A stretch of 64,000 nucleotides of DNA from assembly GCA_949752795.1 (NCBI GenBank), contig CATKHW010000009.1:372001-436000 (forward strand). Reading direction: 5' to 3'. The DNA is from Hyperoodon ampullatus. Taxonomy: Eukaryota; Chordata; Mammalia; Artiodactyla; Ziphiidae. Positions 1 through 12,000 of the stretch are shown piece by piece (the first letter of the stretch is position 1; every line of letters starts with the position of its first letter). A model generated the notes under the pieces. The model did not search any database. It saw nothing but the letters and a program-made list of their open reading frames with translations, and was not told where the DNA came from. The translations under genes were made by a program, and so were the position numbers.

Positions 1-2310
1 AAGGCTCCCTGCACTTTTCATCACAATGATGCATTCCCTTTTCTTCACAATGCTCCAAGACCCCTGTTATCACAATGCTCCGTGACTCCAGTCATCACAA
101 TGCTTCATGACATTTGTCATCACAATGGTCCATGACCTTGTCACACAAAGCTCTGTGACCTTTGTCACCACAATGCTCCATGAACTTTTTATCACAATGC
201 TCTCTGACCCTTGTCATCACAAAGCTCCATGCCTTTGTCAGCACAATGTTCCATGACTCTTGTCATCACAATGCTCGATGCGTGTGTCAGCACAATGCTC
301 CACAACCAATGTCATCACAATTCGCCATGCACTTGTCATCACAATGCTCAACATCCTTGTCATCAAAATGCTCCATAAACCTTGTCATCACAATGCTCCA
401 TGCACTTATCAAAATGCTCTCTCACCACTGATATCTCAGTGTTCCACCACTAGTCATCACAATACTCCTTCAACCCTGTCATCACAATGTTCCATTACCC
501 CTGTCATCACAATGCTACATGCCATTATCATCACAATGCTCCATGACACCTGACATCACAAAGTTCCATAACCCCTGTAATCAAAATGCTCCATGAGAAT
601 TTTCATCACAAAGCTCCATGATCCCTGACATCAGAATGTTCTATAACCCCTGTCATCAAAATGTTCCATGACCCTTTTCATCAAATTGCTCCATGACCCT
701 GTCATCACAATGCTCCCTGCCCTTCTCATCAAAATGCACCAGGCCCTTTTCATCAAAATGCTACATGAGATTTTTCATCACAAAGCTCCATGACCCTTGG
801 CATCACCATGCTCCATTCCATTATCATCACAATGCTCCATGGACCCTCTCATCACATTGCTCCATGCACTTGTCATCCCAAATCTCCATGACGCTTGTCA
901 TCACAATGCTCGATGCCTTTCTCATCACAATGCTCCATGCCATTGTCATTACAATCCTGCATGGTGTATGTATCACAGTGTTCCATGCCCTTGTCATCAC
1001 ACTGTTCCATGCCAACTCCCTTCACAATAATCCATGAAACTTTTCAGACCATTGCCCCATGTCCTTGTCATCAAAATGCTCCATTACCCCTGTCATAACA
1101 ATGCTCCATGTCCCCTGACATCACAAGATTCCACGGTCTTGTCATCACAAGCCTCCATGACGCTTGTCATCACAATGCTCCAAGACCCCTGTAATCACAA
1201 ATCTCGATGCCCTTGTCATCACAAAGCTCCATGACTCATGTCATCAGAATGCTCCATGGCCTTCTCCTCACAGTGCTCCATGCCCTTGTCATCACAATGC
1301 TCCAACACCCCTGGAATCACAATGTTCCATGCCCCTTTTCATCTCAATTCTCCATGAACCCTGTCATCACAATGCACCGTGCCCATCACCATAATATTTC
1401 ATGCTTTTGTCATCACAATGAAATCAAAATGCTCAATGTCGTCTGTCATTACAATGCACCAAATCCTTGTGATCACAATGTTCCATAACACTTGTCATCA
1501 CAGTGCCCCATGACGCTGGTCATCACAATTATCCATAGTTATCTCTCACAATGCTCCAAGCCCTTGTCATCAGAATGCTCCACTACATTTGTCATCACAA
1601 TCCTCCATGACACTTGTCTTCACAATTCTCCATGCCATTGTCAAAACAATGCACCATGACATATGTCATCACAATGCTCCCTGACACCTGTCTTCACCAT
1701 ATTCCATGACCTGGTCATATTAATGCTCCATGCCGCTGTCATCACAGTGTGCCATGCCCACTATCATCACAATTATCAATGAAAGTTGTCAGACCAATGC
1801 TCCATGCTCCTGTCATCACAATGCTCCATGCCCTTGTCATCACAATGGTCCGTGACTCCAGTCATCACAATGCTACATGACCTTTTTCCTCACAATGGTC
1901 CATAACCTCATCATCACAGGGCTCTGTGAAATTTGTCACCATAATGCTCCATGAAATTTTCATCACAATGCTCTTTGACACTTGTCATCACAATGCTCCA
2001 TGCCTTTTTCAGCAGAGTGCTCCATGGCCCTGTCATCACAATGCTCCGTGACTCATCATAACAATGATTCATGACGTTTGTCATCACAATGGTCCATACC
2101 CTCGTCATCACAAGTCTCTGTGACTTTGTCACCACAATGCTCCATGAACTTTTCATCACAATGCTCTCTGACACTGGTCATCACCATATTCTATGCCTTC
2201 CTCAGCACAATGCTCCCTTACCCTTGTCATAAGAGTGCTCCATGTGCTTGTCAGCGCATTGCTCCATGACCCATGTTATCACAATGCGCCATGCGCTTGT
2301 CATCAATATG
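1..2310 (+). repeat. 24/25-bp minisatellite array, left part
   Basis: About 95 head-to-tail units, each with the core TCATCACAATGCTCC plus a 9- or 10-base spacer of the ATGCCCTTG or ATGACCCCTG kind. Units have diverged by point changes (CACAAT to CAAAAT, GCTCC to GTTCC, TCATC to TCAGC), while the ATCACAATG part is best kept. The array is open at the left window edge and ends at about 2310, where a unit breaks off into the 1.74-kb satellite. Two higher-order landmarks are present: the 'CACTAGTCATCAC' block near 450 and the 'GAAATCAAAATGC' block at 1420. Open frames of 60-115 codons here follow from the repeat and are not genes. No other element is seen. Confidence 0.95.
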
Positions 2311-2637
2311 TAACCAAGTTGAGGTTATTGTAATCAGTGCAGGCCTAAATTTTTGGGTGGCTATGTCTTATTGATTTTCAGTTTTCCCAAGGTATATGCC
2401 CTAGACAGGAAGTGCCCTTGGATCTGTAGCTGTGTTGTTTACTTGTTTCAGGGAACACAACTGACTCCTCCAGAGAGGCAGTTGGCAATTTACATCCTGC
2501 CCATCAGCATAACTAGGATCCTTGTTCTCCAGGGCCTGACTTGCCTTTCTAGTTTTTACACATTTTGCGGATGTCCCTTTTGACCAGTGGGAAGTGATAC
2601 TTTTTGTAGGGCAGATTTGCATTGCCCGCTTGCTCGC

Positions 2638-2709
2638 TTGGCCAAAAAGGGCGTATGCGATTTCTCCTGAATATATTCAGGAGAAAACGCATACACCCTT
2701 TTTTCCCAA
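2638..2709. repeat. 72-bp palindrome in monomer 1
   Basis: Inverted repeat centred on GAATATATTC (2669-2678) with arms of about 36 bases. Inner arms CTCCTGAATA and TATTCAGGAG match perfectly. The outer arms GGGCGTATGCG and CGCATACACCC have mismatches, and the T run on the right differs from the other copies. Confidence 0.85.
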
Positions 2710-3720
2710 GTGCATCATTGTCTAAGATGTGCCACTCTTCCTGTGCTTTAAAGGTGATTCCAATGTACCTCTTGAAGTCTGTTTCCTGCTCTTCTGGCTC
2801 GCTTTCAAGTCGGCCTCGTTGCCTTCCCTCAACAGATTTTTGGACGATAGTTTTCCTTTATTACTCGGCCATTTTCTGAAATGCTCTGCCCCTGAGCTCC
2901 AGTTTTCAACTCGTTTTTTGTGAGCTGACCGCAAGTCTAAAATTTTGGTTCAGTACCTATACTGTTTCCCAGCGGGTGGCTGAGAGTTTGGTTAATTCTT
3001 CTCATTGACCGGAAATTACAGTGATATGTGCCCATCCAAATGCCTAACAGCTACTCTCATTGATTCTCCCTCTTCCCTTTCATCCTCTGCCAAGTTGGCA
3101 ACCTGTGCGAACCAGGAGGTTAAAGGGGCTGTCTCTCCAAGTTGGGACATTAATAGTAAAGCAGTTGGAAAGTGAAAGCAGAGCACCAGGAGAGGGACTA
3201 TTAGTTGAGTTTTAGAAACATTTTGTATTCACAATGTGTTCATTTTCTAGGTTTCCACATACACGTTATGGCTGTAGTAATATTCCCTTCAACCTGGAGA
3301 GCTGGGACCCTTGGAATGTGTGCCATGCATTATTGCTTTAAATGGTCTGCATTTGCTCACTGAATCTCACCAATCCTCTCAGTCCCAAGTGTCCAGCCTT
3401 ATGCCACATCCAGCTGTCGTTGTAGATAGGGTCATTCCAGGTTTCATCAGAGCCCCTGAAGGAATTGTAAAGAAATTCCCCTTTTTTTTTTGTTTTTCAA
3501 ATTCCTTTTTATAGTGGGTTTGAGCTGATTCCCACTGCCATGTTTATGCCAGTCTAGACACACTTGATTCCCTAACGGAGACCTATCAATACATAGGTTT
3601 TAAGATTCTTACTAGTCAGATATATTCCTCTGCAGGAAATATGGTGTTTTGAATCCCTTTCACTGAGGAAAGTGTAGGTCTTGTCTTTTCCGTAGTTGGT
3701 ATTTGGAACGGTACCTGTAC

Positions 3721-4035
3721 TAATATCACATTCTGGTTTTATGCATCACCCCACCTCTCCTTCCCCCTTAAGCAGGCATAAGAGTGCTTTCTAAATGTGT
3801 GACTCTGTTCTCTTTCCTAACTCAGTTCATGTGTAGCCATGTTTACAGGACCTTCATAAGTGATATATTATGATAAGTTTCTTCTTCTCTGTGACTTATT
3901 TCACTTAGAATCATCGTACCTGAATCCACTCATTTTGCTGCTACTGGCCTTATGACATTGATTTCATGGCTTAGGGTTATTCCATTGTACGTAAGTAACA
4001 CGATTTCTTGAACCATTTTTGTCTTTCTGGGATAT
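3721..4035 (+). mobile_element. LINE-1 3' UTR-like stretch built into satellite monomer 1
   Basis: The order of motifs resembles the mammalian LINE-1 3' untranslated region as I remember it: CACCCCACCTCTCC, then GACTCTGTTCTC, AACTCAGTTCATGTG, ATAAGTGATAT, GTGACTTATTTCACTTAG, TTTGCTGCTACTGG, and a 'GGTTATTCCATTGTA' stretch. The same part recurs in every monomer, so it was present before the satellite amplified and is not four separate insertions. No LINE-1 coding region is present. The match is by recognition only. Confidence 0.5.
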
Positions 4036-4373
4036 TTAAGGTGTACCCAAGTTGAGGTTCTTGTAAGTAGTGCAGCCCTAAATTTTGGGGTGGCTCTGTC
4101 TTATTGATTTTCAGTTTTCCCAAGGTATATTCCCTAGACTGGAAGTGCCCTTGGCTCTGTAGCTCTGTTGTTTACTTGCTTTAGGGAACACAATGCACTC
4201 CTCCAGAGAGGCAGTTGACAATTTACATCCTGCCCTTCAGCATAAGTAGGCTCCTTGTTCTCCATGGCCTGTCTTGCCTTTCTGATTTTTTACACATATT
4301 GCGGATGTCCCTTTTGACCGTTGGGTAGTGATACTTCTTTGTAGTGCAGATTTGCATTGCCCGCTTGCTTGCA

Positions 4374-4443
4374 TGGCCAAAAAGGGCGTATGCGTTTTCT
4401 CCTGAATATATTCAGGAGAAAACACAGTCGCCCTTTTTGGCCA
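4374..4443. repeat. Palindrome in monomer 2
   Basis: Same inverted repeat, centred on GAATATATTC at 4404-4413. The outer ends TGGCCAAAAAGGGCG and CGCCCTTTTTGGCCA pair perfectly. The right arm has several changes near AACACAGTCG that break part of the pairing. Confidence 0.85.
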
Positions 4444-5460
4444 AGTGCATCATTGTCGAAGTTGTGCCCCTCTTCCTGTGCTTTAAAGGTGATTCCAATG
4501 TACCTCTTGAAATCTGTTTCCGGCTATTCTGGCTCACTTTCCAGTCCGCCTCGTTGCCTTCCCTCAACAGATTTTTGGACGATAGTTGTCCATTATTACT
4601 CTGCCAGTTTGTGAATAGCTGTGCCCCTGAGCTCCATTTTTCAACTCGTTTTTTGTGAGCTGACTGCAAGTCCAAAATTTTGGTTCAGGACCTATATTGG
4701 TTCCCGGAGGGTGGCTGAGACTTTGGTTAATTCTCCTTCCTGCCGGGAAATTAGAGTGACATGTGCCCGTCCAAATGCCTAACAGCTACTCTCTCATTGG
4801 TTCTCCCTCTTCCCTTACATCCTCTGCCAAATTGGCAACCTGTGCGAACCAGGAGGTTAAAGGGGCTGTCTCTCCAATTTGGGAGATTTATAGTAAAGCA
4901 GTTTGAATGTCAAACTGGAGCACCAGGAGAGGGACAATTAGTTGAGTTTTAGAAACCTTTCGTATTCACAGTCTGTCCATTCTCTAGGTTTCCCGTACAT
5001 GTTATAGATGTAGTAATATTACCTTCAACCTGGAGAGTTGGGACCCTTGGAATGTGTGCCATGCATTATTTCTTTAAATGGTCTGCATTTGCTCACCGAA
5101 TCTCATCAATCCTCTCAGTACCAAGTGTCCAGCCTAATGCCACATCCAGCTGTCGTTGTAGATAGGGTCATTCCAGGTTTCATCAGAGCCCCTGTAGGAA
5201 TTGCAAAGAATTTCCCTGTTTTTTTGTTTTGTTTTTGAAATTCCTTTTTATAGTGGTTTTGAGCTGATTCTCCCTGCCATTTTTATGCCAGTCTAGACAC
5301 ACTTGTTTCCCTTACAGAGAAATATCAATACATAGGTTTTAAGATTCTCACTAGTCAGATATATTCCTAGACTGGAAATATTGGGTTATGAGTCCCTTTC
5401 ACTGTGGAAGGTGTAGGTGTTGTCTATTCCGTAGCTGGTTTTTGGAACGGTACCTGTACT

Positions 5461-5775
5461 AATATGAAACTCTGGTTTTATGCATCACCCCACCTCTCCT
5501 TCCCCCTTAGGCAGGCACAAGGGTGTTTTCTAAATGTGAGACTCTGTTCTCTTTCCTAACTCAGTTCTTGTGTAGCCACGTTTACTGGACCTTCATAAGT
5601 GATATCTTATGTTAAGTTTCTTTTTCTCTGTGACTTATTTCACTTAGAATCATCGTACCTGAATCCACTCATTTTGCTGCTACTGGCTTTATGACATTTA
5701 TTTCATGGCTGAGGGATATTCAATCTTACATAAGTAACACAATTTCTTGAACCATTTTTGTCTTTCCTGGAATAT
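5461..5775 (+). mobile_element. LINE-1 3' UTR-like stretch in monomer 2
   Basis: Equivalent of 3721-4035, ending with the GACTTATTTCACTTAG and TCATGGCTGAGGGATATT motifs just before monomer 3 begins. Confidence 0.48.
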
Positions 5776-6110
5776 TTAAGGTGTACCCAAGTTGAGGTTC
5801 TTGTTAGCAGTGCATCCCTAAATTTTGGGGTGGCTCTCTCCTATTGACTTTCAGTTTTCCCAAGGTATATTCCCTAGACTGGAAGTGCCCTTGTCTCTGT
5901 AGCTCTTTTGAGTACTTGTTTTAGGGAACACAATGCACTCCTCCAGAGAGGCAGTTGGCAATTTACATCCTGCCCATCAGCATAACTAGGCTCCCTGTTC
6001 TCCAGGGACTGTCTTGCCTTTTTGCTTTTACACATTTTGCGGATGTCCCATTTGACCGGTGGGAAGTGACACTTCTATGTAGTGCAGATTTACATTGCCC
6101 GCTTGCTTGC

Positions 6111-6182
6111 TTGGCCTAAAAGGGTGTATGTGTTTTCTCCTGAATATATTCAGGAGAAAACGCATACGCCCTTTTTTGCCAA
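6111..6182. repeat. Palindrome in monomer 3
   Basis: Same inverted repeat, centred on GAATATATTC at 6142-6151. Arms run from TTGGCC on the left to GCCAA on the right. A few mismatches lie in the arms (GTGTATGTG opposite CGCATACGC). Confidence 0.85.
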
Positions 6183-7200
6183 GCACATCATTGTCGAAGT
6201 TGTGCTCCTATTCCTGTGCTTTAAATGCAATTCCAATGTACCTGTTGAAATCGGTTTCCTGCTATTCTGGCTCGATTTCAAGGTCGCCTCGGTGCCTTCC
6301 CTGAACAGATTTTTGGACGATAGTTTTCCTTTATTACTCTACAAGTTTGTGTATTGCTATGCACCTGAGATCCATTTTTCAACTCGTTTTTTGTGAGCTG
6401 ACCGCAAGTCCCAAACGTTGGTTCAGGACCTATACTGGTTCCCAGGGTCTGGCTGAGCCTTTGATTAATTCTTCTTCCTGCCGGGAAATTAGAGTGACAT
6501 GTGCCCGTCGAAATGCCTAACAGCTACTCACTCATTTGTTCTCCCTCTTCCCTTTCATCCTCTGCCAAATTAGCAACCTGTGCGTACCAGGAAGATAAAG
6601 GGTCTGTCTCTGCAATTTGGGAGATTGATAGTAAAGCAGTTGGAAATTCAAACCGGAGCACCAGGAGAGGGACTATTAGTTGAGTTTTAGAAACCTTTCA
6701 TATTCACAGTCTGTCCATTCTCTAGTTTTCCCGTACATGTTATAGCTGTAGTAATATTCCCTTCAACCTGGAGAGTTGGGACCTTGGAATGTGTGCCACG
6801 CATTATTGCTTTAAATGATCTGCATTTGCTCACTGAATCTCTCCAATCCTCTCAGTCCCAAGTGTCCAGCCTTATGCCACATACAGCTGTCGTTGTAGAT
6901 AGGGTCATTCCAGGTTTCATCAGAGCCCCTGAAGGAATTGTAAAGAATTTCCCTGTTTTTTTTGTTTTGTTTTCGAAATTCTTTTTATAGTGGGTTTGAA
7001 CTGATTCTTACTGCCTTGTTTATGCCAGTCTAGACACACCTGATTCCCTTATGGTGACATATCAATACATAGGTTTTAAGATTCTTACTAGTCAGATATA
7101 TTCCTAGGTGGGAAATATTGTGTTTTGCGTCCCATTCACTGAGGAAGGTATAGGTCTTGTCTATTCCGTAGTTGGTTTTTGGAACGGTACCTGTACTAAT

Positions 7201-7512
7201 ATCAAACTCTGGTTTTATGCATCACCCCACCTCTCCTTCCCCCTTAAGCCGGCACAAGAGTGTTTTCTAAATGTGAGGCTCTGTTCTCTTTCCTAACTCA
7301 GTTCTTGTATAGCCATGTTTACAGGACCTTTATAAGTGATATCTTATGAAAAGTTTCTTTTTCTCTGTGATTTATTTCACTTAGAATCATCGTACCTGAA
7401 TCCACTCATTTTGCTGCTACTGGCCTTATGACATTGATTTCATGGCTGAGGGATATTCCATCGTATGTAAGTAACACAATTTCTTGAACCATTTTTGTCT
7501 TTCCTGGGATAC
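7201..7512 (+). mobile_element. LINE-1 3' UTR-like stretch in monomer 3
   Basis: Equivalent of 3721-4035. It keeps ATCAAACTCTGGTTTTATGC, ATAAGTGATATCTTATG and ATGGCTGAGGGATATTCCAT, the last being the most LINE-1-like string in the block. Confidence 0.48.
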
Positions 7513-7847
7513 TTAATGTGAACCCAATTTGAGGTTCTTGTAAGCAGTGCAGCCCTAAATTTTGGGGTGGCTCTGTTTTATTGATTTTCAGATTTCCCAA
7601 GGTATATTCCCTAGACTGGAAGTGCCCTTGGCTCTGTAGCTCTGTTGTTTAATTCTTTTAGGGAACACAATGCACTCCTCCAGAGAGGCAGTTGGCAAAT
7701 TACATCCTGCCCATCAGCATAATTAGGCTCCCTGTTCTCCAGGGCCTGTCTTGCCTTTCTGGTTTTTATACATTTTGTGGATGACCCTTTGACCGGTGGG
7801 AATTGACACTTCTTTGTAGTGCAGATTTGCATTGCCCGCTTGCTTGC

Positions 7848-7919
7848 TTGGCCAAAAAGCGTGTATGTGTTTTCTCCTGAATATATTCAGGAGAAAATGC
7901 ATACGCCCTTTTTGGCCAA
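7848..7919. repeat. Palindrome in monomer 4
   Basis: Same inverted repeat, centred on GAATATATTC at 7879-7888. The outer arms TTGGCCAAAAAG and CTTTTTGGCCAA are intact, with only a few internal mismatches. Confidence 0.85.
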
Positions 7920-8934
7920 GTGCATCATTGTCGAAGTTGTGCCCCTCTTCATGTGCTTTAAAGGTGATTGCAATGTACCTGTTGAAATCTGTTTCCTGCT
8001 ATTCTGGCTAGCTTTCAAGTCCACCTCGTTTCCTTCCCTCAACAGATATTTGGACGATAGTTTTCCTTTATTACTCTGCCAGTATATGAATTGCTGTGCC
8101 ACTGAGCTCCATTATTCAACTCGTTTTTTGTGAGCTGACCGCATGTCCAAAATTTTGGTTCTGGACCTATACTGGTTTCCGCCGGGTGGCTGAGACTTTG
8201 GTTAATTCTTCTTCCTGCCGGGAAGTAGGAGTGACATATGCCCGTCCAAATGCCTAAGAGCTACTCTCTCATTGGTTCTCCCTCTTCCCTTTCATCCTCT
8301 GCCAAATTGGCAACCAGAGTGAAACAGGAGTTTAAAGGGGCTGTCTCTCCAAGTTGCTAGGTTGATAGTATACCAGTTGGAAATTCAAACTGGAGCACCA
8401 GGAGAGGGACTATTAGTTGAGTTTTAGAAACATTTCGTATTCACAGTGTGTCCATTCTTTAGGTTTCCCGTACATGTTATAGCTGTAGTAATATTCCGTT
8501 CAAACTGGATAGTTGGGACCCTAGGAATGTGTGCCACACATTATTGCTTTAAGTGGTCTGCATTTGGTCACCGAATCTCACCAATCCTCTCAGTCCCAAG
8601 TGTCCAGCCTTATGTCACTTGCAGCTGTCGTTGTAGATAGGGTCATTCCAGGTTTCATCAGAGCCCCTGAAGGAATTGTAAAGAATTTCCCTGTTTTTTT
8701 GTTTTGTTTTTAAATTCCTTTTTATGGTGGGTTTCAGCTGATTTTCACTGCCATGTTTATGCCAGTCTAGACACAGTTGATTCCCTTATGGAGACATATC
8801 AATACATAGTTTTTAAGATTCTTACTAGTCAGATATATTCCTCTGCAGAGAATAGGGGTGTTGAGTCCCGTTCACTGAGGAAGGAGTAGGTCTTGTCTAT
8901 TCTGTATTTGAATCATGGAATGGTACCTGTGCTA

Positions 8935-9082
8935 ATATCAAACTCTGGTGTTATGCATCAACCCACCTCTCCTTTCCCCGTAAGCAGGCATACGTATGTT
9001 TTCTATATGTGAGACTCTGTTCTCTTTACTAATTCAGTTCATGTGTACCCATGTTTACATTTCCTTCATAAGTGATATCTTA
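8935..9082 (+). mobile_element. LINE-1-like stretch in monomer 4, cut by the junction
   Basis: Only the left part remains, up to AAGTGATATCTTA. The rest is replaced by minisatellite from about 9085. Confidence 0.42.
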
Positions 9083-12000
9083 GGTCAGAATGCTCCATGG
9101 CTCTTGTCATCATAATGCTGCATGATGCTTGTCACCACGATTATCCTTGGTCTTCTCATCACAATGCTCCACGGTCTTGCCATCACATTGCTCCATGTCA
9201 CTTGTCATCACAATTCTCCACCTCTTTGTCATCACAATATTCCATGACATTTCTCATCACAATGTTACATGCTCTTGTCATCACAATTCTCCGTCCACTT
9301 GTCATTGCAATGCTCCCTGAACCCTGTCATAGCAAGCTCCATATGTTTGTCATCACAATGCTTCATGACATTGTTATAAAAATTCTTAATGTCCCTTGAC
9401 ATCACAATGCTCCCTGCCATTGTCATTACAATTTTCCATGACACTTCTCATCACAATGCTCCAAGCCCTTGTCATCACAATGCTCCTTGACCCTTGTCAT
9501 CACAAAGCTCCATGCCTTTGTCAGCACAGTGCTCCATGACCCTTGTCATCACAATGCTCGATGCGTGTGTCAGCACAATGCTCCATAACCCATGTCATCA
9601 CAATGCACCATGAACCTGTCATCACAATGCTCAATACACTTGGCATCACAATGCTCGCTGACACTTGTCATCAGTATGCTCCTTGAACACTGTCTTGACA
9701 AGATCCATGCCTTTTTCATTACAATGATCCATTCCCTTTTCATCACAATGCTCCAAGACCCCTGTTATCACAATGCTCCGTGACTCCAGTCATCACAATG
9801 CTTCATGATATTTGTCATAACTATGGTCCATGACCTGGTCAGAGAAAGATCTGTGACATTTGTCACCACAATGCTCCATGAAATTTTTATCACAATGCTC
9901 TGTGACCCTTGTCAACACAAAGCTCCATGCCTTTGTCAGGACAATGCTCCATAACCCATGTCATCACAATGCACCATGCATTTGTCATCACAATGCTCCA
10001 CATCCTTGTCATCAAAATGCTCCATAAAACTTGTCATCACAATGCTCCATGCACTTCTCCTCAAAATGCTTTCTCACCACTGATATCACAATGTTCCACC
10101 ACTAGTCATCACAATAATCTTTCACCCCTGTAATCACAATATTCCAAGACCCTTGTAATAACAATTCTCCATGCCATTCTCATCACAAAGCTCCATGACG
10201 CATGTCATCAGAATGCTCCATGGCCTTCTCATCACAATGCTCCATGCCCTTGTCATCACAAGGCTCCAAAACCCCTGTAATCACAATGCTCCATGCCCCT
10301 TTTCATCTCAATGCTCCATGAACCCTGTCATCACAATGCACCGTGCCCATCACCATAATATTTCATGCTATTGTCATCACAATGAAATCAAAATGCTCCA
10401 TGACCTCTGTCATCACAATGCACCAAACCCTTCTGATCACAATGTTCCATAACACTTGTCATCCCAATGCCCCATGACGCTGGTCATCACAATTATCCAT
10501 AGTCTTCTCATCACAATGCTACATGATCTTTGTCATTACAATGCTCAATACACTTATCATCACAATGCTCCCTGACAGTTGTCATCAGTATGCTCCTTGA
10601 ACACTGTCATGTCAAGGCTCCATGCATTTTTCATCACAATGATCCATTCCCTTTTCATCACAATGCTCCACGACCCCTGTAATCACAATGCTCCATGTCC
10701 TTGTCATCACAAAGCTCCATGACGCATGTCATCTGAATGCTCCATGCCCTTGTTATCACATTGCTTCAAAACCCCTTTAATCTCAATGCTCCATGCACCT
10801 TTTCATCAGAATGCTCCATGCACTTGTCATCACAATGCTCCATGACCGTTTTCATCGCAATGTTCCAAGCTCTTGTCATGAAAATGCTCCATTACCTTTG
10901 TCATCACAATCCTCCATGACAATAGGTATCACAATGCTCCATGCCATTGTCATCACAATTGACAATGACATATGTCATCACAATGCTCCCTGACACCTGT
11001 CTTCCCTATACTCCATGAGCTTGTCATCACAGTGTTCCATGCCCTTGTCATCACAATGCGCCATGCCCACTGTCATCACAATAATCCATGAAACATGTCA
11101 GACCAATGTTCCATGCCCCTGTCATCACAATGCTCCGTGAATCCAGTCATCACAATGATTCATGACCTTTCTCATCACAATGGTCCATGCCCTCGTCACA
11201 CAAGGCTCTGTGATTTTGTCATCACAGTGCTCCATGTAATTTTCATCACAATTTTGTGTGTCCCTTGTCATCACAATGCTCAATGCCTTTGTCAGCACAA
11301 TGCTCCATGACACTTGTCATCAAAATGCTCCATGCGCTTGTCAGCACAATGCTCCATGACACATGTCATCACAATGTGCCATGCTCTTTTCATCACAATG
11401 CTCCACATCCTTTTCATTGCTATGCTCCATAAAACTTGTCATCACAATGCTCCATGCACTTCTCATTAAAATCCTCTCTCACCACATATATCACAATGTT
11501 CCATCACTAGTCATCACAATACTCGCTCACCACTGTCATCACAATGTCCCATGACCACTGTCATCACAGTGCTACATGCCCTTATCATCACAATGCTCCA
11601 TGACCCCTGACATCACAATGTTCCATAACCCCTGTCACAAAATGCTCCATGACCCATTTCATCACAATGCTTCATGACCCCTGACATCACAATATTCCAT
11701 AACCCCTGTCATCAAAATATTCCATTACACTTTTATTCAAATTGCTCCATGACCCTGTCATCACAATGCTCCCTGCCCTTCTCATCACAATGCACCACGC
11801 TCTTGTCATCAAAATGCCCCATGACATTTGTCATCACAAAGCTCAATGACCCTTGGCATCACAATGCTCCATGCCATTGTCATCACAATGCTCAATGAAA
11901 TCTCTCATCACATTGCTCCATGCCCTTGCCATCACAATGCTCCATTACACCTGTCATAACAATGCTCCATGACCCCTGCCATCACAAAGTTCCATGGCCT

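Larger units (their letters stand above)
2311..4043 (+). repeat. 1.74-kb satellite monomer 1
   Basis: First monomer of the block, 1733 bp. Its left end is a sharp junction: minisatellite up to CATCAATATG, then satellite from TAACCAAGTTG, with only 'GTA' as possible microhomology. It carries the palindrome near 2638-2709. The 104-codon frame that is open in the other three copies is closed here by an in-frame TAA near 2729 and what looks like a one-base change in the T run near 2700. Confidence 0.88.
4044..5783 (+). repeat. 1.74-kb satellite monomer 2
   Basis: Full-length monomer, 1740 bp, aligned head to tail with monomer 1 from TACCCAAGTTGAGG. It contains the palindrome (4374-4443), then a run beginning CTTCAACCTGGAGAG near 5020, and the LINE-1-like 3' part from about 5461. 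No gene is recognised. Confidence 0.88.
5784..7520 (+). repeat. 1.74-kb satellite monomer 3
   Basis: Full-length monomer, 1737 bp, with the same internal order as monomer 2: palindrome at 6111-6182, LINE-1-like part from about 7201. Substitutions relative to monomer 2 are scattered along the whole length. Confidence 0.88.
2311..9082 (+). repeat. 1.74-kb satellite block (3.9 tandem monomers) inside the minisatellite
   Basis: Four direct tandem copies of a complex monomer. The landmark ATTGCCCGCTTGC recurs at 2621, 4356, 6094 and 7831, giving periods of 1735, 1738 and 1737. A second landmark (AAGTTGAGGTT and variants) at 2316, 4049, 5789 and 7526 agrees. Copies differ by scattered substitutions and small indels, so they are related but not fresh duplicates. 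The block has no resemblance to the flanking 24-bp repeat. From family knowledge, the common cetacean satellite has a monomer of about 1.75 kb in baleen whales and several toothed whales and about 1.58 kb in delphinoids. The size and host fit that satellite, but identity is inferred and not checked by sequence search. Confidence 0.9.
7521..9082 (+). repeat. 1.74-kb satellite monomer 4, truncated at its right end
   Basis: This monomer is 1562 bp and lacks about 175 bp of the right end seen in monomer 3. It follows the other copies through GTGATATCTTA and then turns abruptly into minisatellite sequence (TCAGAATGCTCCATGG). The break lies inside the LINE-1-like part. The truncation marks the right junction of the block with the 24-bp array. 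Confidence 0.87.

Noticed and set aside
2401..2622. Minus-strand frames in the satellite that look somewhat protein-like
   Set aside because: They do not stay open at equal length across the four monomers, and I recognise no protein family in them.
2311..9082. CENP-B box or centromere signature in the 1.74-kb satellite
   Set aside because: I looked for the NTTCGNNNNANNCGGGN pattern and saw no convincing match. A centromeric role cannot be inferred from the sequence.
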